From assembly GCA_020024455.1 (NCBI GenBank), contig JAHHTU010000034.1:1-21809 (forward strand): a stretch of 21,809 nt of DNA, given 5' to 3'. Both the position numbers and the translations under genes were made by a program. Origin of the DNA: Anaerotignum sp. Lineage in GTDB: Bacteria > Bacillota > Clostridia > Lachnospirales > Anaerotignaceae. The notes under the pieces were generated by a model. The model was not told where the DNA came from and made no database searches. It saw only the letters and a list, made by a program, of their open reading frames with translations. Shown here piece after piece: positions 8,008-15,423 of the stretch; the stretch's first letter is position 1, and each line of letters starts with the position of its first letter.

Positions 8008-9512
8008 AAGAATTTCTGCGGTTGCTGTTTCCTCTAAAAAGAAAATTGATGCTGGAACGGTTTTGCAAATGGTTTTTGATATGGGAAAGCATTACAGGCA
8101 GTATGGGTATTCTGTTGTTGCTGATATCGAAATTTTACCGCATCGACCATGTGCTGTTCTGGTGTGGCGTTCTGCTGTTGTGCGGGTTGCTTGCAACATT
8201 GGTTACCACTTTTTGGATAAAAAAAGTCACAGCACAAGAAACAGCAGCCACAGCAGATGCCTGTGGCGGTGCAGAGCGTATGATTACAACCATGGAGTTG
8301 TTGCAAAGAGGCACAAACAATGATGTGGAAGCCTTGGCTGTGGCAGATGGCTTTGCAAAAGCAAAGGAGCAAGATTTTGCAAAACAATATCATATTCAAC
8401 TGTCAAAAAAATGGCTGCGATTGTGTGCTGTGGTATTTGCGGCTTTGGTTTGTGTGGGATTTGTACCCATACAAAGAGAACCTGAGGCAAAAATATTTGC
8501 AGATGCAAAATTAGAGAAAATCGAGCAAGTCAAAGAAGAAGTGCAAGAAGAAATGACAAAAGAAGAAAAACAGATATTTACAAAAGCAGTCAAAAGTTTG
8601 GAGCAGGCGTTGCAACAGGCAAAAACACAAAAACAGGCAGAAGATGCTATACAACAGGCACAGCAGGAAATGAAACAGCTGGAAAAACAAAGTGTTTCAA
8701 AAGATTTATCTGCTTTGGCAGAAACACTCAAAAAACAAGCGGGTATGGAAGACTTGGCAAAACAGATGGAGCAGGGAAACGGCAAAGGCATTGCCGAACG
8801 TATGCAACAAATACAAAATATGTCCCCTGAACAAAAAGCGGCGTTGGCACAGGCATTGGCACAGACAGAAATTTCTGACGAAGCATTACAGGAAGCGTTG
8901 CAACAATTACAAGATGCATTGCAAAATGATGAAAATTTGCAAGACGCATTGCAACAACTGCAAAAGGCAGTGACCGCACAGGCAAATACCAATGCAAAAT
9001 TGCGATACGGATTGCAAAAAATGAACCAGAGTTTGGCACAAAATGCAGTATCCGCAAACAATAACACCATGCAAAATCAAGCACAGACAAATGCCCAAGG
9101 TGCACAACACAATCAAGGCAATCAAAGTACACAAGGCAATCAAGGTCAGCAAGGCGGTAACGGCGGAAATGGTACGCAAGGGGCAAATGGTACAAATGGT
9201 ATGCAAGGCAATGGTGCAGGAGCAGGCGGCGGCAACGGCAGAGGCAGAGGACACATAGAGGCAGAACCTATATACACAAGAAATGCTGCCAATAAAGCAG
9301 ACGAAGATGTGCAGTTACAAGGCATAGACACAGAACAAGGACAAACAACTATGACAGAACATCATACTATGGGAGAAGAAGGCGAACACGTACCATACGA
9401 TACGGTATATCAACAATATCGCAATGATGCCATGCGTTCTTTGGAAGAACAAAATATTCCATATGGTATGAAAACATTGGTTTCGGATTATTTTTCCACG
9501 TTGGAGCAATAA
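8004..9512 (+). CDS. Membrane-anchored Gln/Ala-rich coiled-coil protein
   Basis: 502 residues. Membrane segments at about 26-42, 49-71 and 137-154, with a short soluble part between the second and third. After the third segment come a long charged and Gln/Ala-rich helical region (about 163-345, probable coiled coil), a flexible Gly/Asn/Gln stretch (about 345-410) with runs such as GNGGNGTQGANG, and a compact end with VPYDTVYQQYRND and VSDYFSTLEQ. That end resembles the conserved C-terminus (Y..Y...A...L......P.....V..YF..LE) of proteins found beside BatA/VWA genes. The last two-thirds should face outside. It is the probable scaffold or tether of the complex. It overlaps the permease gene by 4 bp. 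I cannot assign a named function. Confidence 0.82.
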   Translation: MKEFLRLLFPLKRKLMLERFCKWFLIWESITGSMGILLLLISKFYRIDHVLFWCGVLLLCGLLATLVTTFWIKKVTAQETAATADACGGAERMITTMELLQRGTNNDVEALAVADGFAKAKEQDFAKQYHIQLSKKWLRLCAVVFAALVCVGFVPIQREPEAKIFADAKLEKIEQVKEEVQEEMTKEEKQIFTKAVKSLEQALQQAKTQKQAEDAIQQAQQEMKQLEKQSVSKDLSALAETLKKQAGMEDLAKQMEQGNGKGIAERMQQIQNMSPEQKAALAQALAQTEISDEALQEALQQLQDALQNDENLQDALQQLQKAVTAQANTNAKLRYGLQKMNQSLAQNAVSANNNTMQNQAQTNAQGAQHNQGNQSTQGNQGQQGGNGGNGTQGANGTNGMQGNGAGAGGGNGRGRGHIEAEPIYTRNAANKADEDVQLQGIDTEQGQTTMTEHHTMGEEGEHVPYDTVYQQYRNDAMRSLEEQNIPYGMKTLVSDYFSTLEQ

Positions 9513-9524
9513 GGAGGATATCAA

Positions 9525-10115
9525 ATGAATAAAAAAACAATATGGCTTTGTATATGTTTGGCTACGATTGGTTTGAGTGGCTGTGGTGTGGTGAAAGAGG
9601 AAGATGTGGTAGAAGTCAAACAAGGCATACAGGAGCTCAAAGGTGCTACCAAGGAATTAAAGCAGAAGTTTGATACTAAAAAAAAAGAAATAGAAGCAGA
9701 ATTGCAACAAATCAACTGGGCAGAAGCAGTGTTTTTTGTTTCTGATGATGAAATGAAACAAGAAGTGGTATTGACCAGAACTGACCTGCCAACACAGCAA
9801 ACCATAACAGAAACAGAAGATTTTATTTCCGATATGCATACACAGGATTGGAAAAAAGTGGATAGTTTGCCAGAACAACAAAAACCGATAGCAACATATG
9901 ATGTGGGACGTACATTTTATATCGGGGAAGATGACAATAACATAGAAAAAACATTGGTTTTGGCAAACATGGTGGTATATGATGGATATGTACAGTTGCA
10001 AATATTGGACGGTATGACAAAATATTTGGATTTTATGATACCAAAAGATGCATTTTATATCACATATGCCGTAGATGCCGACGTGGTGAAACAGTTGACA
10101 GCATTTGGTGCTTAA
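9525..10115 (+). CDS. Lipoprotein, paralogue of the next gene
   Basis: 196 residues. The N-terminus is a lipoprotein signal ending in LSGC (17-20), so Cys20 should be lipidated and the protein anchored to the outer face of the membrane. A helical stretch (27-62) leads into a conserved domain: QINWAEAVFF (62-71), LTRTDL (83-88), DWKKVDSLP, KPIATYDV (120-127), NMVVYDGYVQL (148-158), MTKYLDF and PKDAFYITY (173-181). The next gene has the same landmarks in the same order but no signal sequence. AAGGAGG (9511-9517) overlaps the upstream stop codon and sits 7 nt before the ATG. I do not recognise the domain. Confidence 0.85.
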   Translation: MNKKTIWLCICLATIGLSGCGVVKEEDVVEVKQGIQELKGATKELKQKFDTKKKEIEAELQQINWAEAVFFVSDDEMKQEVVLTRTDLPTQQTITETEDFISDMHTQDWKKVDSLPEQQKPIATYDVGRTFYIGEDDNNIEKTLVLANMVVYDGYVQLQILDGMTKYLDFMIPKDAFYITYAVDADVVKQLTAFGA

Positions 10116-10138
10116 TCCATATGTGAAACAAACATGAT

Positions 10139-10145
10139 GAGGGGG
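10139..10145 (+). promoter_or_regulatory. Ribosome binding site deciding start of the cytosolic paralogue
   Basis: GAGGGGG lies 2 nt from the ATG at 10148 but 8 nt from the in-frame ATG at 10154, favouring the latter. Confidence 0.65.
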
Positions 10146-10153
10146 TTATGTCA

Positions 10154-10684
10154 ATGCAACATCATCAAAAATGGAGAGAAATGCGGGAAGAGATGCAAAA
10201 AAATATCAAAGAGTTTCGTGGTATGACAGATGAAATGAAACAAAAAATGTATGAAAACAAATCACAAATGATGGAGGCTTTTGCACAGATACAATGGGCA
10301 GAAGAAATATTTTTGAATATCAGTCATCAACCAAGAGAAGAATTGGTTTGTATTCGCACAGATTTGAAAATTCCCAAAATGGTAGAACAAAAAGAAAGAT
10401 TTATCGAACTGATGCAAGTGGATACATGGCAGAAAGCAGAGGCTTTGCCTCCACACGAAAAACCTGTTGCAACATATGAAGTCAAATGGAAATTTGCTAT
10501 GGCACAGCAGGAAACGCAACAAACAGTACTGTTTACAAACATGGTGGTGTATGAGCAATTTGTACAATTGGAGATTGTGGACAGTATGACAAAATATTTG
10601 AAGTTTTTGAAACCGAAAGATACATTTTTTGTTACATATCGAACAGGACATGATGTGACAGAGCATTTGAAATCATTTGTTTAA
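10154..10684 (+). CDS. Signal-less paralogue of the adjacent lipoprotein
   Basis: 176 residues from the ATG at 10154 (178 if 10148 is used). There is no signal peptide, lipobox or membrane segment; the start is hydrophilic (MQHHQKWREM), so the protein is predicted to be cytosolic. An N-terminal charged helix (1-45) is followed by the landmarks of the lipoprotein in the same order: QIQWAEEIFL (45-54), CIRTDL (66-71), TWQKAEALP, KPVATYEV (103-110), NMVVYEQFVQL (129-139), MTKYLKF and PKDTFFVTY (154-162). Position in the operon and shared domain indicate tandem duplication followed by loss or gain of the export signal. Function unknown. Confidence 0.83.
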   Translation: MQHHQKWREMREEMQKNIKEFRGMTDEMKQKMYENKSQMMEAFAQIQWAEEIFLNISHQPREELVCIRTDLKIPKMVEQKERFIELMQVDTWQKAEALPPHEKPVATYEVKWKFAMAQQETQQTVLFTNMVVYEQFVQLEIVDSMTKYLKFLKPKDTFFVTYRTGHDVTEHLKSFV

Positions 10685-10708
10685 TCAAACATAAGGAGGA
10701 AAAGGGGC

Positions 10709-12502
10709 ATGGGATTGTTACAGCCTTTGGGATTGTTGGCACTGCTTTCAGTACCTGTGATTATCGGGATGTATTTGTGGAAACAGAAGTATCAACAAAA
10801 ACAGGTGCCAAGTTTATTTCTTTGGGAAAAGGTGTTGACACAAACAAAATCACAACAGCCTTGGCAAAAATTGAAAAAAAATAAACTGATGCTCTTGCAG
10901 ATTGCGGCGGCTGTGTTGTTGTCTTTTGCTTTGGCAGCCCCTTTTGTGGCAGGCAATATGCAGGTGCAATATGCCGTATTGGCATTGGATTGTTCTTTGA
11001 GTATGCAAACCCAAACGGCTGACGGCAAACAATCCCGCTTTGATTTGGCAAAAAAAGATATGATGGATTGGGTGGAACAATCACCCGAACATTCCTCTTT
11101 TTCATTGGTGATGTTGACAGACAATCCGTTTGTGGCAGTCAGTGGCGGACAGGACAAACAAACCGTGTTGCAATTACTGCAAAAAGCACAGCCCACAGCA
11201 GGCGGCGTGGATTGGGAGCGTGCAAAAACACTTTTGACAGCAGAACAAGACGCTTTGGGTGGGGATATTGTGCTATATACTGACGATTATGGCAATTTGG
11301 GCAGTATGGAAGCGGTGGAGCAAATCTATAACCAACAAGAGCAAAATACGGCTGTGACATTGCTTTCGCATACTTTACAAGCAGATGGCGGATATGTTTT
11401 GACAAGATTACATCAATATGGCACAGAAACCGTACAAAAAACGGTAACATTGTTTGCAGATGGTGCGGTATATGATACAAAGACCATAACATTACAACCA
11501 CAACAGGATACAGATGTGGTGTTTGAGGGGATTTCGGAACAAACCAAGACACTGGAAGTGCGTGTTTCTCCACAAGATGCACTTCCCTTAGATGATGTAC
11601 GTTATTTGGGTGTGGGAAAAGCACAGACACAAAAAGTATTATTGGTAACAAAAGGAAATATCTTTTTGGAAAAAGCATTGTCGCTGCTGGAACAAGTGGA
11701 CTTTTATAAAACAGAAGCAGTGCAGACAGAGGGATATGGCTTATACATTTTTGACGGCATAATACCGGAAACATTGCCGACAGATGGACACCTGCTGTTT
11801 CTCAATCCACCGAAAAATCCATGGTTTACCGTAGGGGCAGAACAGAATTTCTCCGATATGGTGAGGGGGACAGATGTGGCAGGATTGGAAAATATGCAGG
11901 ATATCACATTTGCATTGCAAAAAGGCACGCCGCTTTCCGCAAATTGGGGGAAAACCATATTGCAGGCAGAAGGCAAGACATTGGGTTTGTTTGGAGAAAT
12001 GGACGGCAGAAAAATGACAGCACTTGGATTTGATGTACATAACAGTGATTTTCCGTTGCAAACAACGTTTCCTGTGATGTGGTATCGTTTAATGGAATGG
12101 TATTTTCCAGAACAGGTTGCCGGTGTTTCGCAAAGTGTGGCAGGACAGGCAGTATCCTTTGCGTTAAAACCGGATACACAAAAGGCAGTTGTCCAAACCG
12201 CAGAGGGCAAAGAGATTGCCATATTGCCACCAACACCTGCAAGAACATTGACAGAAACCACACAAAGTGGTTGGTATCTGCTCAAAGAAACCGATGCAAA
12301 GGGCAATACCACAACCACGCCTTTTGGTGTGAATGCACAAACGGTGGGCGAGTCTGACTTGTATGTGACAAAAGAAAAAGCAGAACAAACAACAGCTGCC
12401 AAGAAAACCATTCATGCAGGAAAACCAATCACAATTTGGTTGTTGTTGTTATTGTTGGGCGTGATTTTAACAGAATGGTGGGTGAATTGTCGTGAAAATT
12501 GA
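10709..12502 (+). CDS. BatA-type VWA membrane protein
   Basis: 597 residues. BatA-like N-terminus: segment 3-22, a basic stretch with PSLFLWEKV, then segment 61-80. A VWA domain follows (about 88-220). Its MIDAS motif begins properly with DCSLS (94-98) and has TDD at 191-193, but the usual GGTD threonine is replaced in GGVDW (165-169), so metal binding may be weakened. A beta-sandwich region (about 225-300) and a small GATase-like region (about 308-370, KVLLVTKG then YGLYIFDGIIPETLP) follow, with a final membrane helix at 575-590. Most of the protein should lie outside the membrane. AAGGAGG is 9 nt upstream. The stop overlaps the next gene's GTG by 11 bp. Related BatA proteins usually sit beside MoxR and DUF58 genes, neither present here. 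Confidence 0.87.
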   Translation: MGLLQPLGLLALLSVPVIIGMYLWKQKYQQKQVPSLFLWEKVLTQTKSQQPWQKLKKNKLMLLQIAAAVLLSFALAAPFVAGNMQVQYAVLALDCSLSMQTQTADGKQSRFDLAKKDMMDWVEQSPEHSSFSLVMLTDNPFVAVSGGQDKQTVLQLLQKAQPTAGGVDWERAKTLLTAEQDALGGDIVLYTDDYGNLGSMEAVEQIYNQQEQNTAVTLLSHTLQADGGYVLTRLHQYGTETVQKTVTLFADGAVYDTKTITLQPQQDTDVVFEGISEQTKTLEVRVSPQDALPLDDVRYLGVGKAQTQKVLLVTKGNIFLEKALSLLEQVDFYKTEAVQTEGYGLYIFDGIIPETLPTDGHLLFLNPPKNPWFTVGAEQNFSDMVRGTDVAGLENMQDITFALQKGTPLSANWGKTILQAEGKTLGLFGEMDGRKMTALGFDVHNSDFPLQTTFPVMWYRLMEWYFPEQVAGVSQSVAGQAVSFALKPDTQKAVVQTAEGKEIAILPPTPARTLTETTQSGWYLLKETDAKGNTTTTPFGVNAQTVGESDLYVTKEKAEQTTAAKKTIHAGKPITIWLLLLLLGVILTEWWVNCREN

Positions 12503-15227
12503 ATTACAGCAACCGCTTTGGCTGGTATTGCTGCCTATGGTGTTTGCGGTTGTGCTTTGGATTGCAAAAAAAGGACAGTTTGGTTCATCATTTCAACAAA
12601 AATGGTATACAGGGATACGGCTTGTGGTATGTGGTGTGTTGATTTTGGCAATGGCACAACCCGATATCAGCATCAAAGCCAATGGTACAACTACGATTTT
12701 TGCGGCTGACCGTTCCGCCAGCACAACCAATACAGAACAACAAATCAAAGCTTTTTTGACAGATGCACAGAAGGCAAAGGATAAAAAAGATGTTTTGGGT
12801 GTGCTGTCCTTTGGGCGATTGGCAGGTGTGGAACAGTTGCCGGCAAAAGATGTCGATGTTTCGGCAAGTTTTGTTTCGGAAGTGGATAAAGGCGGTACGG
12901 ATATTGCGGCGGTGTTGCGATTGGCAGCTTCTGTGATGCCTGAAAAAACCGCAAAAAGAGTCGTATTACTATCTGATGGGAATGAAACACAGGACGATGC
13001 GGTGCAACAGGCAAGGGCTTTGGCGGCACAAGGCATTGTGGTAGATGTCATGCCGTTATCCGCAGAAGAATACGCAGAGGTACAGCTGACAAATATGCAG
13101 TTACCAAAAGTTATCAACAAAAACACAAGATATGACATTGCATTGCAAATCAATGCCAATACAGATACCGACACAACCATACGATTATATAAAGGCAATG
13201 CTTTGATTGCACAAGAAGAGATTGCTGTGCATAAAGGCGAAAACAAAGTTGTATTTTCCGATATCACAGATAAGGGCGGTGGTGTGACATATCGTGCAGA
13301 GATTACAGCACAAGTGGATACATTGCCGCAAAACAATCAAGTATATGCTTATACATACATCACAGATGTCCCACAAGTGCTGATTGTGGAACAGCAAGAA
13401 AGCGGCAGAGCTTGGGAAGATATGCTGGATACACAAATGCATATCAAACGGATACAGGCACAGACGGCACCTGTTACCATAGAACAACTTTCCACGTATG
13501 ATGGTGTGATATTGGCTGATGTTTCTGTGGAGCAGTTGCCAAAAGGATTTTTGGAAGCACTGGAAAGTTATGTGCGTGTGACAGGCGGCGGGCTTTTGGT
13601 CAGCGGCGGCGAAAATGCGTTTGCTTTGGGCGGCTATCAAAATACGATTTTAGAGGATATTTTGCCTGTCAATATGGATTTGAAAACAGAAGGACAAGCG
13701 TCCGATATGAGTATGTTTATGGTGATTGACCGTTCCGGCAGTATGGAGGACGGGGCATATGGTGTGACACGTTTGGAAATGGCAAAAGAGGCAGTCATTC
13801 GCAGTCTGGACAATTTCCAAAAAGGAGACAGAGTGGGGATTGTCACATTTGATGATACTGCACAATGGGTGGCACAGCCACAAGAAGTAACCGAAAATCA
13901 AAATGCTTTGACACAAGCCGCAGGCAGTATACAGCCGGGTGGTGGTACAAGTATATTGCCCGCTTTGGAATTGGCAGTGCAACAAATGGAACAAGAACAG
14001 ACAAAACAACGACACATCTTGCTTTTGACAGATGGACAGGCAGAACAAAGCGGTTATCAAGCCGTTTTGCAACGCATGAAAGAAAAAAATATCACACTTT
14101 CTACGGTAGCTGTTGGGGCAGATGCCGATGTGCGTCTATTGGAGCGATTGGCAGAAGCCGGTGGCGGCAGATATTACTTTACAGATGAATTTACGGATTT
14201 ACCTGAGATTTTTGCAAAAGAAACCATATTGGCAGGCAAAGAATTTTTGAACCACAGAACATTTTATCCCAAACAGCAGAATGCCTCTGCGATACTGTCG
14301 GGGGTGGAAAGTGTGCCGTCTTTGGGTGGTTATGTGGGGACAAATGCAAAAAGCCGTGCCGATGTGGTACTGGTGAGTGACAAAGACGAGCCGATATTGG
14401 CAACGTGGCAGTATGGGCTTGGCAGAAGTGCGGTGTGGACAGCCGATGTGGACGGGTTATGGTCAAAATCTTGGTTGGCGGTGGATACAGGCGTTTCTGT
14501 TTTGCGAAACAGTGTCGCATGGACGATGAAAACACAAGCCGCAGGGGATATGGTATTATCTGCGGAGGCGGCAGAAAAACAAAGTGTTTTGCATTTGGAA
14601 ATGCCTTTTGATGAGACGGTGGAACAAGTGACTGCAAAAGTAGTCAATGCAGAACATCAAACATTTGATGTGCCGTTGCAGATGATGACGCCGCAGACAT
14701 ACGAAGGGGTATTGGATACGGCAAAACAAGGGGCATATATTGCCAATATCACCATAACCAAAAAAGACGGCAGTCAGACAAACAGCAATACCGGTTTTTA
14801 TATTGGGTATCCCAAAGAGTATGATATGACTACAAAACAAAACGGTACACAGGTATTGCAACAGATTGCGGATATGACAGGCGGACGTATCTTAACCAAG
14901 GGGGAAGATGTGTTTGCAAAAACATTATCCGGTACTGTGGCAAAAAAAGAATTGCAGCATATGCTATTGATTGTGGGGCTATTGTTGTTTTTGGTGGATA
15001 TTGCATTGCGTCGGTTTGTGTTTGTGACAATGAAGATGGAACGCATATGGACACAAGCAACGCAAAAACAGGAAAAACAAGAAAAACAACCTAAAAAGCC
15101 CATATTGCAAAAACAACCAAAACCAGAACAAAAAGCAAAAAAACAACAAACACAAACAACAGTGCCAAAGCAACAAGATACTATGCAAAAATTGGCAGAT
15201 ATGAAAAAAAGAAGAAAAAATTTGTAA
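12492..15227 (+). CDS. Double-VWA/GATase-like membrane protein
   Basis: 911 residues from a GTG overlapping the upstream gene by 11 bp; the ribosome site is weak (GGTGGGTGA, 6 nt away), so coupled translation is likely. Membrane segments at 9-25 and 41-56. First VWA about 66-190 with DRSAS (73-77), GGTD (Thr136) and LSDG (Asp162). A beta domain follows (200-290). The GATase-like fold begins at 294 (PQVLIVEQ, YDGVILADV, GGGLLVSGGENAF 365-377) and is interrupted by a second VWA (about 405-575) with a textbook MIDAS: DRSGSM (413-418), GGGTS (Thr486), LTDG (Asp514). The fold resumes with the YGLGRSAVWTAD element (641-652). A last membrane helix (824-840) is followed by a 65-residue cytoplasmic tail very rich in Lys and Gln. 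No nucleophilic Cys is seen in the GATase-like part. Two metal-dependent binding modules outside suggest a protein- or wall-binding role. Confidence 0.9.
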   Translation: MKIELQQPLWLVLLPMVFAVVLWIAKKGQFGSSFQQKWYTGIRLVVCGVLILAMAQPDISIKANGTTTIFAADRSASTTNTEQQIKAFLTDAQKAKDKKDVLGVLSFGRLAGVEQLPAKDVDVSASFVSEVDKGGTDIAAVLRLAASVMPEKTAKRVVLLSDGNETQDDAVQQARALAAQGIVVDVMPLSAEEYAEVQLTNMQLPKVINKNTRYDIALQINANTDTDTTIRLYKGNALIAQEEIAVHKGENKVVFSDITDKGGGVTYRAEITAQVDTLPQNNQVYAYTYITDVPQVLIVEQQESGRAWEDMLDTQMHIKRIQAQTAPVTIEQLSTYDGVILADVSVEQLPKGFLEALESYVRVTGGGLLVSGGENAFALGGYQNTILEDILPVNMDLKTEGQASDMSMFMVIDRSGSMEDGAYGVTRLEMAKEAVIRSLDNFQKGDRVGIVTFDDTAQWVAQPQEVTENQNALTQAAGSIQPGGGTSILPALELAVQQMEQEQTKQRHILLLTDGQAEQSGYQAVLQRMKEKNITLSTVAVGADADVRLLERLAEAGGGRYYFTDEFTDLPEIFAKETILAGKEFLNHRTFYPKQQNASAILSGVESVPSLGGYVGTNAKSRADVVLVSDKDEPILATWQYGLGRSAVWTADVDGLWSKSWLAVDTGVSVLRNSVAWTMKTQAAGDMVLSAEAAEKQSVLHLEMPFDETVEQVTAKVVNAEHQTFDVPLQMMTPQTYEGVLDTAKQGAYIANITITKKDGSQTNSNTGFYIGYPKEYDMTTKQNGTQVLQQIADMTGGRILTKGEDVFAKTLSGTVAKKELQHMLLIVGLLLFLVDIALRRFVFVTMKMERIWTQATQKQEKQEKQPKKPILQKQPKPEQKAKKQQTQTTVPKQQDTMQKLADMKKRRKNL

Positions 15228-15272
15228 AAAAGTTCTGTAATAAAAATGTAAAAATATTTATCAGATTTGATA

Positions 15273-15301
15273 TTGTTTTTTAGATACGGTTTCGTTATGA
15301 T
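15273..15301 (+). promoter_or_regulatory. Probable promoter of the VanW-family gene
   Basis: TTGTTT (15273-15278), a 17-bp spacer, TATGAT (15296-15301). The -35 is only a half match and the -10 is a five-of-six match. The -10 lies inside the terminator's 5' arm, so transcripts starting here would lack that arm and escape termination. Confidence 0.45.
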
Positions 15302-15383
15302 AGAATAAGTGTTTGATTTTCTCATGTTTTACAATATATGGAAAAAACACAACATAAAAAAATCATAGCGAAGCCGTTTTTTT
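15286..15383 (+). terminator. Long-armed terminator after the VWA/ABC operon
   Basis: The arms 15286-15301 (ACGGTTTCGTTATGAT) and 15362-15377 (ATCATAGCGAAGCCGT) pair at all 16 positions counting two U.G pairs, and are followed by seven Ts (15377-15383). The 60-nt loop can itself fold: GTGTTT (15309-15314) with AAACAC (15345-15350). It lies 58 bp after the operon's last stop. The 5' arm contains the predicted -10 of the next gene. Confidence 0.7.
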
Positions 15384-15423
15384 GAGGTTTCAAAACGAAT
15401 GTCAATAAAATGAAAGAGGAAAG

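Noticed and set aside
8396..9070. 224-codon minus-strand frame rich in Cys, Ala and Ser
   Set aside because: It is the complement of Gln/Ala/Lys codons in the coiled-coil gene. The Cys-rich look is a by-product and not a metallothionein-like protein.
3673..15227. Anti-phage defence island
   Set aside because: VWA and ABC genes occur in some defence loci, but no nuclease, toxin, sensor or mobile-element gene is present, and the products are predicted to be largely extracytoplasmic.
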